Source of the DNA: Pseudomonas subflava
GTDB lineage: Bacteria > Pseudomonadota > Gammaproteobacteria > Pseudomonadales > Pseudomonadaceae
Assembly (NCBI RefSeq): GCF_023823685.1
Contig: NZ_JAMXBF010000014.1
Span: 124,001 to 188,000, forward strand
DNA: 64,000 bases
Direction of reading: 5' to 3'
Positions 1 to 8,559 of this stretch are shown in pieces. Made by a program: the position numbers and the translations under genes. Each line of letters opens with the position of its first letter. Position 1 is the stretch's first letter. The notes under the pieces were generated by a model. It did no database searches, was not told the origin of the DNA, and was given only the letters and a program-made list of their open reading frames with translations.

Positions 1-473
1 GCGATTAGCGCCAGCAGCGTGGCCTTGAGCAGGATGCCCTGCTGGCGGCTGGTGAAGGCCTCGTCGGACATGCCCACCACGACGCGCCCCAGATAGTCGT
101 CGGTAGTGCCATGCTCGCGGCGGATCGGCGCATGGAAGATGTCCACCCGGGATGCGGGCTGGTCGACCCTACGCTCGACGTAGACCAGGATGTTCTCGGC
201 CCGGTCGCGCACTTCCAGGAAGCGCACGTTGGGCGTCTGCAGGGTGGCGCGCAGGAGCGTCTCCAGCACCTGGACATCGCCGATGGCCACGCCGTGGGCC
301 GTGGCCGGCGCCAGCTGGTTGGCCATCAGTTGGCCGGCCTGGTTGATCTCGTAGCGCAGGTCCTGCAGCCGCGTATGGGTGAAAAAACCGGTCAGCAGCA
401 GGGTCAGCAGCAGGGCTGGGCCGACGCTGATCAGCTGGGTGCGGGTGTGGATGTCCCACTTGCGGCCGAACAT
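1..473 (-). CDS. sensor histidine kinase, N-terminal part (gene runs off the window start)
   Basis: Only the first ~157 residues are present. The protein starts MFGRKWDIHTRTQLISVGPA, followed at once by a hydrophobic stretch (about residues 15-32, PALLLTLLLTGFF), then an extracytoplasmic segment with a GQLMANQLAPATAHGVAIGD signature typical of the periplasmic sensor regions of GacS/BarA-like hybrid kinases. The catalytic domains lie outside the window. The gene diverges from gpsA; in P. aeruginosa a hybrid kinase (PA1611, as I recall) occupies this place, which supports the call. The ATG at 473 is chosen because an upstream in-frame extension is not apparent and it opens straight into the conserved N-terminus; the ribosome site is weak. 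Function beyond membrane sensing cannot be read here. Confidence 0.7.
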   Translation of the reverse strand, partial: MFGRKWDIHTRTQLISVGPALLLTLLLTGFFTHTRLQDLRYEINQAGQLMANQLAPATAHGVAIGDVQVLETLLRATLQTPNVRFLEVRDRAENILVYVERRVDQPASRVDIFHAPIRREHGTTDDYLGRVVVGMSDEAFTSRQQGILLKATLLALI

Positions 474-690
474 CAAACGCCGCCCCAAACGCTGCGGAGA
501 GGGTGGACGGGGACGGGCGGGGAGGAGGGATGAACGCGCACGGAACGGCCTTGTTCTCTCTGGCATGACAGGCGCATGTTAACCGAGAAGCCCGGCTTTG
601 CCAGTGCGCGGGTCACGCGCAGGACTGGCCGGTCGGCCGAGCCTTCGTGATAATGCGGCATCCGCCTTCGATGGCCCGTTTGGATTTCCT

Positions 691-1713
691 ATGACCGAGC
701 AACTACCCGTTGCAGTACTGGGCGGCGGCAGCTTCGGCACCGCTCTTGCCAATCTCCTGGCCGCCAACGGCCAGCGTGTCCTGCAATGGATGCGTGATCC
801 CGAGCAGGCCGAGGCCATGCGCACGCGGCGCGAGAACCCGCGCTACCTCAAGGGCATCAAGCTGCTGCCCGGCATCGAACCGGTCACCGACCTGCCGGCC
901 ACGCTGGCCGCCTGTGAGCTGGTGTTTGTCGCGCTGCCGTCGTCGGCGCTGCGCCAGGCGCTGCAACCGGTGGCCGCAGGTCTCGCCGGCAAGCTGGTGG
1001 TGAGCACCACCAAGGGCATCGAGGCCGAGAGCTTCAAGCTGATGAGCCAGATCCTCGCCGAGGTGGCGCCGCAGGCGCGCATCGGTGTGCTGTCCGGACC
1101 CAACCTGGCGCGCGAGATCGCCGAACACGCGCTGACCGCCACGGTCATCGCCAGCGAGGACGAAGCGCTCTGCGAGCGGGTGCAGTCCGCGCTGCACGGC
1201 CGCACCTTCCGCGTCTACGCCAGCCGCGACAGCTTCGGCGTCGAGCTGGGCGGCGCGCTGAAGAACGTCTACGCCATCATCGCCGGTATGGCCGCCGCAC
1301 TGGGCATGGGCGAGAACACCAAGAGCATGCTGATTACCCGTGCCCTGGCCGAGATGACCCGCTTCGCCGTCACGCTCGGCGCCAATCCCATGACCTTCCT
1401 CGGCCTGGCCGGGGTGGGCGACCTGATCGTCACCTGTTCGTCGCCGAAGAGCCGCAACTACCAGGTCGGCTACGCCCTGGGCGAAGGCCTGTCGCTGGAG
1501 GACGCGGTGGCGCGCCTGGGCGAGGTGGCGGAAGGCGTCAACACCCTCAAGGTGCTGAAGAACAAGGCCGAGGAGCTGCAGGTCTACATGCCCCTGGTGG
1601 CCGGCCTGCATGCCATCCTGTTCGAGGGGCGCACGCTGGATCAGGTGATCCAGGCGCTGATGCGTGGCGAGCCCAAGACCGACGTAGACTTCATTTCCCC
1701 TAGCGGCTTCTGA
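691..1713 (+). CDS. gpsA: glycerol-3-phosphate dehydrogenase [NAD(P)+]
   Basis: Reduces dihydroxyacetone phosphate to sn-glycerol 3-phosphate, the backbone for phospholipid synthesis, in the cytoplasm. The 340-residue product has the usual family length. The N-terminal Rossmann motif is GGGSFGTALA (residues ~9-18), the SGPNLAREIA signature is at ~140, and the catalytic lysine region GGALKNVYAIIAG follows at ~190. Longer in-frame starts exist upstream (from 598), but the ATG at 691 gives the conserved MTEQLPVAVLGGG start and the standard length. It is followed after 13 bases by the DUF4389 gene and then sixA, so the three are probably one transcript. A -10-like GATAAT lies at about 650. Confidence 0.96.
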   Translation: MTEQLPVAVLGGGSFGTALANLLAANGQRVLQWMRDPEQAEAMRTRRENPRYLKGIKLLPGIEPVTDLPATLAACELVFVALPSSALRQALQPVAAGLAGKLVVSTTKGIEAESFKLMSQILAEVAPQARIGVLSGPNLAREIAEHALTATVIASEDEALCERVQSALHGRTFRVYASRDSFGVELGGALKNVYAIIAGMAAALGMGENTKSMLITRALAEMTRFAVTLGANPMTFLGLAGVGDLIVTCSSPKSRNYQVGYALGEGLSLEDAVARLGEVAEGVNTLKVLKNKAEELQVYMPLVAGLHAILFEGRTLDQVIQALMRGEPKTDVDFISPSGF

Positions 1714-1726
1714 GAAGGAGAGCGGC

Positions 1727-2074
1727 ATGAGCAACGAAACCAAGGAACTGGAACACGAATCCATCGCCCTGCGCATTCTGTGGATGGTGATCTTCGCCAT
1801 CGTCTGGCAACTGGCCGAGATCGTCCTCGGCTGCGTGGTCCTGCTGCAGCTGGGCTACCGCCTGTTCTACGGTGCGCCCAGCGGCTCCCTGCAGGGCTTC
1901 GGCGACAGCCTCAGCCAGTACCTGCAGCAGATCGGCCGCTTCGGCACCTTCAATACCGAAGAGAAGCCCTGGCCGTTCGCCGACTGGCCGACCCCGCGCG
2001 CGCCGGAAGACAACGAGCCGCACGTCGTGCCGCCGGCGCCGCACCCGGTGCGCGACGAAGAACCCAAGCTGTGA
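1727..2074 (+). CDS. DUF4389 family membrane protein
   Basis: A 115-residue protein with a polar N-terminus, two adjacent hydrophobic stretches (about residues 17-45, MVIFAIVWQLAEIVLGCVVLLQLGYRLFYG) and a soluble Pro/Glu-rich tail ending in DEEPKL. The pattern and the phrase GSLQGFGDSLSQYLQQIGRF fit the DUF4389 family, whose function is not known. A good ribosome site (AAGGAGAG) precedes the ATG. Its stop codon overlaps the GTG start of sixA, so translation of the two is probably coupled. It is an inner-membrane protein by inference from the hydrophobic segment. Confidence 0.85.
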   Translation: MSNETKELEHESIALRILWMVIFAIVWQLAEIVLGCVVLLQLGYRLFYGAPSGSLQGFGDSLSQYLQQIGRFGTFNTEEKPWPFADWPTPRAPEDNEPHVVPPAPHPVRDEEPKL

Positions 2075-2523
2075 CCCTCTGGCTGCTCCGCCACGGCGAG
2101 GCCGAGCCGCGCGCGCGTAGCGATGCGGAGCGCGCCCTCACCGAGCGTGGCCGCAAGGAAGTGCGGTGCAGCGCCGAGCACCTGCGCGGCCGGCCGCTGA
2201 CGCACATCCTGGTCAGCCCCTATCTGCGCGCCCAGCAGACCGCCGAGATCGTCCGCGAGGTGCTGGGCCTGAAACTGCCGCTGACCACGGTGAACTGGGC
2301 GACGCCGGACGATTCCGTGCGCGAGGCGGCCGGCCACCTGGACGGCTTTCCGGGGGAGTCCCTGCTGGTCAGCCACAACCCGCTGCTGGGCAATCTCTCC
2401 GGCCTGCTGATCGACGGTCATCTGCAGCAGCCGCTGGGTCTGCACACCGCCAGCCTGGTGGAACTGGACGGCGAGCCCGTGCCCGGCCTGATGCATCTCG
2501 TCGGCCTTCATCACCCGCAGTAG
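2071..2523 (+). CDS. sixA: phosphohistidine phosphatase SixA
   Basis: A histidine-phosphatase (phosphoglycerate-mutase-like) fold protein of 150 residues that removes phosphate from phosphohistidine, in E. coli from the HPt domain of ArcB and from the nitrogen PTS protein. The catalytic RHG triad is at residues ~7-9 (WLLRHGEAEP), the second half-site is SPYLRAQQTAEIV and the late histidine is in VSHNPLLG. The start is the GTG at 2071, which overlaps the stop of the preceding gene (GTGA); no ATG start gives the RHG motif at the normal distance. Its closeness to a sensor kinase gene with possible phosphorelay domains is suggestive, but the substrate cannot be read from sequence. Confidence 0.88.
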   Translation: MTLWLLRHGEAEPRARSDAERALTERGRKEVRCSAEHLRGRPLTHILVSPYLRAQQTAEIVREVLGLKLPLTTVNWATPDDSVREAAGHLDGFPGESLLVSHNPLLGNLSGLLIDGHLQQPLGLHTASLVELDGEPVPGLMHLVGLHHPQ

Positions 2524-2640
2524 AGCGGCTCCGCGCTCTGTAACATTTCTTCACTTGCCGCACCTCCTGACGCATGGAATATTCAACCAAGCAAGTGCTT
2601 GGTTGCTCCCTGTGACAAAAACAATAAACAAGGAGGCCCC

Positions 2641-4305
2641 GTGGCCAGTGCAGTCCGTTTGCCGCTCGAAGCGTTCTTCGAACGCGAATCGCGTCACCCG
2701 AACAAGACCTACCTGATCCAGCCCTTGGCCGGCGGGCAGGTGGAGCAGCTGACCTGGGCCGAGGTCGGCGAGCAGGCGCGGCGTGCCGCGGCCTGGCTGC
2801 GCAGCCTGGAGTTGGAGCAGGGCAGCAAGATCGCGATCATTTCGAAGAACTGCGCCCACTGGATCGTCACCGACCTCGCCATCTGGATGGCCGGCTACGT
2901 CTCGGTGCCGCTGTATCCCAACCTCACCGCCGAATCGGTGCGTCAGGTACTGGAGCATGCCGAGGCGAAAGTGGCATTCATCGGCAAGCTGGACGACTGG
3001 CCGGCCATGGCGCCCGGCGTACCGGAGAGCGTGACCACCGTGGCCCTGCCGCTGCACGCTGAGGGGACCTTCGACCGCCTGTGGAGCGACCTGCAGGCCT
3101 GCGCGCCGATTCAGGACAAGCCGCGCAACCAGCCGGACCAGCTGGCCACCATCATCTACACCTCCGGCACCACCGGCATGCCCAAGGGCGTGATGCACAA
3201 CTTCGGCAATTTCGGCTTCACCGCCAGCCAGGCCACCGAGCTGTTCGGCGTGAGCGAGCAGGACCGGGGGCTGTCCTACCTGCCGCTGTGTCACGTGGCC
3301 GAGCGCATGTTCATCGAACTCAACTCGCTGTACAGCGGCATGACCGTGTACTTCGCCGAGAGTCTCGACACCTTCCTCGAAGACCTGCGGCGTGCCCGGC
3401 CGACGATCTTCTTCGGCGTGCCGCGGATCTGGACCAAGTTCCAGATGGGTGTGTATTCGAAGATGCCGGCGCAGAAGCTCGACCGCCTGCTGTCGATCCC
3501 GCTGATCGGGCGGCTGGTCGGGCGCAAGGTGTTGCGCGGCCTGGGCCTCGACGCCGTGCGTTTCGCCCTGTCCGGCGCCGCTCCGGTGCCCGATGCTCTG
3601 CTGGCCTGGTATCGCCGCCTGGGCCTGGAGTTGCAGGAGGTCTATGGCATGACCGAGAACTGCGGCTATTCCCACGTGTGCCGCCCCGGCCGTTTCAAGA
3701 AGGGTTGGATCGGCCAGAACAACCCGGGTGTCGAGGTGCGCATCAGCGAAGTGGGCGAGGTGCTGGTGCGCAGCGGCTCGACCATGCAGGGCTATTACAA
3801 GGAGCCGGGCAAGACCGCCGAGGCGATGACCGAGGACGGCTTCCTGCGCACCGGCGACAAGGGCGAGCAGGACGCGGACGGCAACCTGCGCCTGACCGGG
3901 CGGATCAAGGAAATCTTCAAGACCAGCAAGGGCAAGTATGTGGCCCCGGCACCGATCGAGAACCGCCTGGCCGTGCACAGCCATATCGAGCAGGTCTGCG
4001 TGGTGGGCGACGGCCTGCCACAACCGCTGGCCCTGTGTGTGCTGTCCGAGGCGGGGCGCAAGGAGCCGCGTGAGCATCTGGAGGGCAGTCTCAGGCGTCT
4101 GCTGGATGAGACCAATCAGGTGCTGGACAAGCACGAGCAGCTCAACGGGCTGGTGCTGGTATCCGAGGTCTGGGCGGTGGACAACGGCTTCCTGACGCCG
4201 ACGCTGAAGATCAAGCGCGCTTCGGTGGAGAGTGTCTACGGCGCGCACTTCGGGGCCTGGGGCGAGCGGCGTGAAGGGGTGGTTTGGCACCAGCAGGCCA
4301 GTTGA
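2641..4305 (+). CDS. AMP-binding long-chain acyl-CoA ligase
   Basis: ANL-superfamily enzyme (554 residues) that adenylates a carboxylic acid and transfers it to CoA. The P-loop A3 motif YTSGTTGMPKG is at ~175, the A5 motif EVYGMTENCGYSHV at ~345, and TGDKGEQDADGNLRLTGRIKE with the downstream KTSKGKYVAP lysine loop near 415-440. These motifs resemble the long-chain (FadD15/FAA-like) branch more than acetyl-CoA synthetase. The start is the GTG at 2641, seven bases after a strong AAGGAGG; an in-frame upstream GTG at 2599 lacks such a site. The gene follows gpsA-sixA as in P. aeruginosa (PA1617, from memory). The substrate is not predictable; long-chain fatty acid is the family default. Confidence 0.88.
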   Translation: MASAVRLPLEAFFERESRHPNKTYLIQPLAGGQVEQLTWAEVGEQARRAAAWLRSLELEQGSKIAIISKNCAHWIVTDLAIWMAGYVSVPLYPNLTAESVRQVLEHAEAKVAFIGKLDDWPAMAPGVPESVTTVALPLHAEGTFDRLWSDLQACAPIQDKPRNQPDQLATIIYTSGTTGMPKGVMHNFGNFGFTASQATELFGVSEQDRGLSYLPLCHVAERMFIELNSLYSGMTVYFAESLDTFLEDLRRARPTIFFGVPRIWTKFQMGVYSKMPAQKLDRLLSIPLIGRLVGRKVLRGLGLDAVRFALSGAAPVPDALLAWYRRLGLELQEVYGMTENCGYSHVCRPGRFKKGWIGQNNPGVEVRISEVGEVLVRSGSTMQGYYKEPGKTAEAMTEDGFLRTGDKGEQDADGNLRLTGRIKEIFKTSKGKYVAPAPIENRLAVHSHIEQVCVVGDGLPQPLALCVLSEAGRKEPREHLEGSLRRLLDETNQVLDKHEQLNGLVLVSEVWAVDNGFLTPTLKIKRASVESVYGAHFGAWGERREGVVWHQQAS

Positions 4306-4336
4306 GCATCTTGGAATGGGGAGCTCTGATACCGCG

Positions 4337-4621
4337 CTGGCAAGATTGTGTGAGCTTGGAGGGGATTTGCTTTCAAGCCGATTATCGAGCCTACCGATAC
4401 TTCCCGTTTCGCCCTTCCCGGGCGACCTACTTTTCCAGTCGCGGAAAAGTAGGCAAAACGCTTGCCCCTGCATACGGCCCTGCGCTTCGCTCCGGGTTCG
4501 TTCGCTCCATCGCCGCTCCAGGGGCACGTCGCGAAGGGCCATCCCTGGCCCATCGCGCCTCTCGCGGCTTCCATGCCGCTCAACCCCTTACGCAGCGATT
4601 CCACTCACCCTCCTGAAGGGG
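4337..4621 (+). repeat. left copy of a ~290-bp non-coding repeat (inverted pair)
   Basis: This stretch is the reverse complement, with many substitutions and small gaps, of 4698-4987. Shared blocks include CTGGCAAG..TGTGTGAG, GGGGATTTG.TTTCAAGCCGATT, ATACTTCC.GTTTCGCCC and GGCCATCCCTG..CC. It contains a hairpin (CCTACTTTTCC / GGAAAAGTAGG, about 4429-4457). Open frames run through both copies in several frames, but they are the mirror reading of the same repeat and have no credible starts, so I read it as non-coding. Together with the right copy it fills the 772-base gap between the acyl-CoA ligase and cobA. Confidence 0.75.
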
Positions 4622-4697
4622 CGTTTGGTGCTGCCTGATGGTTCGCATGAGAAATCCAAGAGCGAAAGAAAACACCCAAGCAACTCGGAGTCCGAGT

Positions 4698-4987
4698 CCC
4701 CGTCAGGAGGCCGAGTGGAGGTGTTGCGTAGGGGAGCGAGCCGCAGGGACGCGGCGAGAGGCATAGCGGGACAGGGATGGCCCGTGTATGCCGGCCCCCG
4801 GAGCGGCACCGGAAGGAGGGACCCCCGCCGCAGGCGGGGCCGGATGTCGGGGGCGCTTTCTTTTGCTTACTTTTCTTTGCGCAAACAAAGAAAAGTGAGT
4901 CGCCCGAAAGGGGCGAAACAGGAAGTATCTACATGCTCGGCAATCGGCTTGAAATCAAATCCCCTCAGCCTCACACAGCCTTGCCAG
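4698..4987 (-). repeat. right copy of the ~290-bp inverted repeat pair
   Basis: Inverted partner of 4337-4621. It carries a longer hairpin at about 4866-4900 (TTACTTTTCTTTG / CAAAGAAAAGTGA) at the place where the left copy has its own different hairpin, so the paired bases changed while the ability to pair stayed. The 76-base centre (4622-4697) contains a small palindrome, AACTCGGAGTCCGAGT. No transposase or terminal duplication was seen. Confidence 0.75.
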
Positions 4988-5019
4988 TCCGGAGTCCAGG
5001 CCTCACTCCTTCTTGAACC

Positions 5020-5048
5020 AAAAAAAAGCCCGGCCAAACCGGCCGGGC
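5020..5048 (-). terminator. rho-independent terminator after cobA
   Basis: GCCCGGCC / GGCCGGGC stem with a 5-base loop (5028-5048), followed on the minus strand by eight T (A-run at 5020-5027). It lies 29 bases beyond the cobA stop and would end the nitrate-assimilation transcript. Confidence 0.93.
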
Positions 5049-5077
5049 TAAGCACTACTCCGCAGGAGCGAAGGGGA

Positions 5078-5815
5078 TCAGGCAATTTCTGCCAAAGCTT
5101 GAATCTGTTGCTGCGACGCCACTTCGCCGATCACCAGGATCGCCGGACTCTTCAGCGCAAAATCGATGGCGGCCTGCTGCATGGCGGCCAGGGTGCTGCG
5201 GCACTCGCGCTGCTGCGGCAGCGAGGCGTTCTCGATCATCGCCACCGGCATGTCCGCGCGCATGCCGCCGGCCAGCAGGCTTTCACGGATTTCTGGAAGC
5301 TTGGCCACGCCCATGTACACCACCAGAGTGGTGCCGCCCTGGGCCAGGGCCTGCCAGTTGAGGCTGCTGTCGTCCTGGGTGTGGGCGGTGACCAGGGTCA
5401 CGCCGCGGGCCACGCCGCGCAGGGTCAGGGGGATGCCGCAGTGGGTGGCACCGGCGAGACCTGCGGTGATGCCGTTGACCATCTCCACGTCCACGCCGTG
5501 TGTGGTGAGCCAGTCGGCTTCCTCGCTGCCGCGGCCGAAGATGCACGGGTCGCCGCCTTTCAGGCGCACCACGCACTTGCCCTGGCGCGCATAGCGCAGC
5601 ATCAGGCGATGGATGAAGGCCTGCGGAGTGGAGCGGCAGCCGCCGCGCTTGCCCACCGGCACGACACGGGCATCCGGGCAGTGCTCCAGCACGGCGGAGT
5701 TGACCAGGTCGTCGATCATCACGATATCGGCCTGTTGCAGGGCCTTCACCGCCTTGAGGGTCAGCAATTCCGGATCGCCAGGGCCTGCGCCTACCAGCCA
5801 GACTTTTGCATTCAT
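5078..5815 (-). CDS. cobA: uroporphyrinogen-III C-methyltransferase (SUMT)
   Basis: Transfers two methyl groups from SAM to uroporphyrinogen III, giving precorrin-2, the entry to sirohaem and cobalamin. The 245-residue product begins MNAKVWLVGAGPGDPELLTL with the SAM-binding GAGPGD loop, and has the family signatures VRLKGGDPCIFGRG (~85), GITAGLAGATHCGIPLT (~120) and VVYMG (~180). It is a stand-alone SUMT, not the CysG trifunctional form. The start is the ATG at 5815 with GAGGAG upstream; the in-frame extension into the nitrate reductase gene is not plausible. It sits 11 bases after the nitrate reductase gene, last in the operon; its product is needed for the sirohaem of assimilatory nitrite reductase. 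Confidence 0.95.
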   Translation of the reverse strand: MNAKVWLVGAGPGDPELLTLKAVKALQQADIVMIDDLVNSAVLEHCPDARVVPVGKRGGCRSTPQAFIHRLMLRYARQGKCVVRLKGGDPCIFGRGSEEADWLTTHGVDVEMVNGITAGLAGATHCGIPLTLRGVARGVTLVTAHTQDDSSLNWQALAQGGTTLVVYMGVAKLPEIRESLLAGGMRADMPVAMIENASLPQQRECRSTLAAMQQAAIDFALKSPAILVIGEVASQQQIQALAEIA

Positions 5816-5826
5816 GGTTCTACTCC

Positions 5827-8559
5827 TCAGGCTTCCACGGCGACGGCGGCCACATGGGTGACCAGCAGTCGTTTGATTTCCGGCACGCACGAGCCGCAGC
5901 TGGTGCCGCACTTCAGCTCGCGCTTGAGCCCGTCCAGGTCCAGGCCGCGCTCGATACCGGCGCACACCGCGTCCTGGCTGACGTTCATGCAGTTGCACAG
6001 CACCTTGCTGGCCTTCATGCCGCCACCCGGCGGGGTGGCCAGCGGGGCGAGCAGCCAGCGGCGCAGGTCGGCATCGGTGCTGCCCTGTTCCCACAGGCCC
6101 TTGAGCCAGTCGCGGGCGGCGGTTTCGCCGGCCAGGCGCACGGCGACGATGCGCCCGCCCTCGATGCGCACGCGCTTGCCCACGCGGCGCTTGGCGTCGT
6201 CATAGGCCAGCACCGGGCCCTGGTCGACGCCGAGCAGGCTGTCGATCTCGGCCAGCAGGTCGGCGTCCGGCGCCGCCTCGGCAGCAGCCTTGATCAGCAG
6301 GGCCGGGCGCTGCTCGCGGCCGGTTGGCGTCAGGCTGGCGTAGGCGAAGCGTTCGAACAGTGGGCGCAGGGCCTCGAAGCGGCTCTGCACATCGCCTTCG
6401 ATCAGGGCGAAGAACTGCCAGGGCAGCTCGGCGCGCTCCACCTGCACGGCGCTGATCTTCAGCTCCGGCTGCTTGGACAGCGGGTCGAACGCCGGCTGGG
6501 TCAGCACGTTGGTGCCCAGGCCCTTGAGGAAGCGGTCGCCCCAGTGCATCGGCAGGTAGGCCTGGCCCGACTGCAGGGCGTCGTCGGCCTGCACCGGCAG
6601 GATCAGGCCGCCACGGCGGCTGCGCAGGTGGATCAGCTCGCCGGGCTGCAGGCCGCGCTGGCGCAGCTCGTCCGGGTGCAGGCTCAGCACCGCCTCGGGG
6701 GCGTGGCCGAACAGCCGTGCCGCGGTGCCGGTGCGGCTCATGCCGTGCCATTGATCGCGCAGACGCCCGGTGTTGAGCAGCAGCGGGAAGTCGCTCTCCT
6801 GGCGTTCCCTGGCCGGTACGAACGGATCGGCGACGAAGCGCGCGCGGCCGCTGGCGGTGGGGAAGATGCCGTTCCCGTACAATCGTGCGGTGCCCTGCTG
6901 GGCGCCGGCCGGGAACGGCCATTGTTGCGGACCTTGGTCGTCCAGGATCGCGTAGCTGAGACCGGAGAGGTCCAGGTCGCGGCCCTGAGTCAGGTGCTTG
7001 TATTCCTCGAACAGCATTTCTGCGCGGTCGAAGTCGAACAGGCTGGGCAGGCCGGGGCGGAGCTGTTGTTCCAGGCGACGGGCGAAGTCGCAGACGATCG
7101 CCCAATCCGGCCGCGCCTCTGCGGGCGCTGGCACGGCGCGGCGCACGTGGGTCACGCGCCGCTCGGAGTTGGTCACGCTGCCTTCTTTTTCTCCCCAGCT
7201 GGCGGCTGGGAGCAGAAGGTCGGCGTAGTGGCAGGTTTCGGTGGTGAAGAAGGCTTCCTGCACCACCACGAAGGGGCAGGCGGCCAGGGCCTCGTGGACT
7301 TTCTGCTGGTCCGGCAGGGACTGGGCCGGGTTGGTGCAGGCGATCCACAGGGCCTTGATCTTGCCTTCGCGCACCGCCTCGAACAGTTCGATGGCGGACA
7401 GCCCGGTGCTCTCCGGCAGGCCGTCCACGCCCCAGTAGTGGGCGACTTCGGCGCGGTGCTCGGCATTGCTGGCCTCGCGGTGGCCGGGCAGCAGGTTGCT
7501 CAGGCTGCCGGTCTCGCGGCCGCCCATGGCGTTGGGCTGGCCGGTGAGGGAGAAGGGGCCGGCGCCGACCTTGCCGATCTGCCCGGTGGCCAGGTGCAGG
7601 TTGATCAGCGCGCTGTTCTTGGCACTGCCGGCGGTGGACTGGTTGAGGCCCATGCACCACAGCGACAAGAACGCAGCCGACTTGCCGATCATCTCGGCGG
7701 CGCGGCGCAGGTCGGCCTCGTCGATGCCGCACAGACGCGTCACTTCGCTCGGCGGGTAGTCGGCGGCCAGCTCGCGCAGGGCTTCGAAGCCCTCGGTGTG
7801 GGCGTCGATATAGGCCGGGTCGTAATCGCCGTTCGCCAGCAGCAGGTGCAGCAGGCCGTGGAACAGGGCGACGTCGGTGCCCGGGGCGATGGCCAGGTGC
7901 AGGTCGGCCAGCTCACAGGTGTCTGTGCGGCGCGGGTCGACCACGATGATCTGCATCTCCGGCCGCGCGGCCTTGGCCGCTTCCAGGCGACGGAACAGGA
8001 TCGGGTGGGCGTAGGCCATGTTGCTGCCGGCGATCAGCAGGCAGTCGGCCTGTTCGATGTCCTCGTAGCTGCAGGGCGGAGCGTCGGCGCCCAAGCTGCG
8101 TTTGTAGCCGACCACCGCCGAGCTCATGCACAGGCGCGAGTTGCTGTCGATGTTGTTGGTGCCGACCAAGGCGCGCGCCAACTTGTTGAAGGCGTAATAG
8201 TCCTCGGTCAGCAACTGCCCGGAGATGTAGAAGGCCACGCTGTCCGGGCCATGCTCGCGGATGGTCTCGGCGAAGACATTGGCGGCGTGGTCGAGGGCGC
8301 TGTCCCAGTCGGCGCGGGTGCGTGCCAGGCCCTTGCCCAGGCGCAGCTCGGGATACAGGGCGCGGGCGTCCAGGTCGCCGGTCAGGTGCAGGGTCGAGCC
8401 CTTGCTGCACAGCTTTCCGTGATTCGCCGGATGGCGGGGATCACCCTGAACGCCGAGAATCTTCTCGCCGTCGTGCTCGATCAGCACGCCGCAGCCGACG
8501 CCGCAGTAGCAGCAGGTGGCGACGGTGATCCGGTTCGCCGGCAGCGCGACCTCAGGCAT
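5827..8559 (-). CDS. nasA: assimilatory nitrate reductase catalytic subunit (molybdenum, Fe-S)
   Basis: Cytoplasmic Mo-bis-MGD enzyme (910 residues) that reduces nitrate to nitrite. An N-terminal [4Fe-4S] site is formed by Cys16, Cys19, Cys23 and Cys51, followed by the molybdopterin oxidoreductase core (DSNSRLCMSSAVVGYKRSLG at ~140) and the molydopterin dinucleotide-binding domain (LLLNTGRLRDQWHGMSRTG at ~600). A C-terminal BFD-like [2Fe-2S] domain has CNCMN and CGTSCGSC in the last ~65 residues, typical of NasA-type enzymes that take electrons from a partner flavoprotein. The start overlaps the end of the FAD subunit gene by 8 bases. Naming differs between species: this is nasA in Klebsiella usage and nasC in P. 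aeruginosa usage. Confidence 0.96.
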   Translation of the reverse strand: MPEVALPANRITVATCCYCGVGCGVLIEHDGEKILGVQGDPRHPANHGKLCSKGSTLHLTGDLDARALYPELRLGKGLARTRADWDSALDHAANVFAETIREHGPDSVAFYISGQLLTEDYYAFNKLARALVGTNNIDSNSRLCMSSAVVGYKRSLGADAPPCSYEDIEQADCLLIAGSNMAYAHPILFRRLEAAKAARPEMQIIVVDPRRTDTCELADLHLAIAPGTDVALFHGLLHLLLANGDYDPAYIDAHTEGFEALRELAADYPPSEVTRLCGIDEADLRRAAEMIGKSAAFLSLWCMGLNQSTAGSAKNSALINLHLATGQIGKVGAGPFSLTGQPNAMGGRETGSLSNLLPGHREASNAEHRAEVAHYWGVDGLPESTGLSAIELFEAVREGKIKALWIACTNPAQSLPDQQKVHEALAACPFVVVQEAFFTTETCHYADLLLPAASWGEKEGSVTNSERRVTHVRRAVPAPAEARPDWAIVCDFARRLEQQLRPGLPSLFDFDRAEMLFEEYKHLTQGRDLDLSGLSYAILDDQGPQQWPFPAGAQQGTARLYGNGIFPTASGRARFVADPFVPARERQESDFPLLLNTGRLRDQWHGMSRTGTAARLFGHAPEAVLSLHPDELRQRGLQPGELIHLRSRRGGLILPVQADDALQSGQAYLPMHWGDRFLKGLGTNVLTQPAFDPLSKQPELKISAVQVERAELPWQFFALIEGDVQSRFEALRPLFERFAYASLTPTGREQRPALLIKAAAEAAPDADLLAEIDSLLGVDQGPVLAYDDAKRRVGKRVRIEGGRIVAVRLAGETAARDWLKGLWEQGSTDADLRRWLLAPLATPPGGGMKASKVLCNCMNVSQDAVCAGIERGLDLDGLKRELKCGTSCGSCVPEIKRLLVTHVAAVAVEA

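Noticed and set aside
4622..4697. Possible CRISPR or tandem-repeat array around the inverted repeat
   Set aside because: Only two inverted copies are present, with no regular spacers and no cas genes.
4232..6205. Long open frame crossing the repeat region and cobA
   Set aside because: It begins inside the acyl-CoA ligase gene, runs through an inverted repeat and then antisense to cobA; no credible start or protein pattern.
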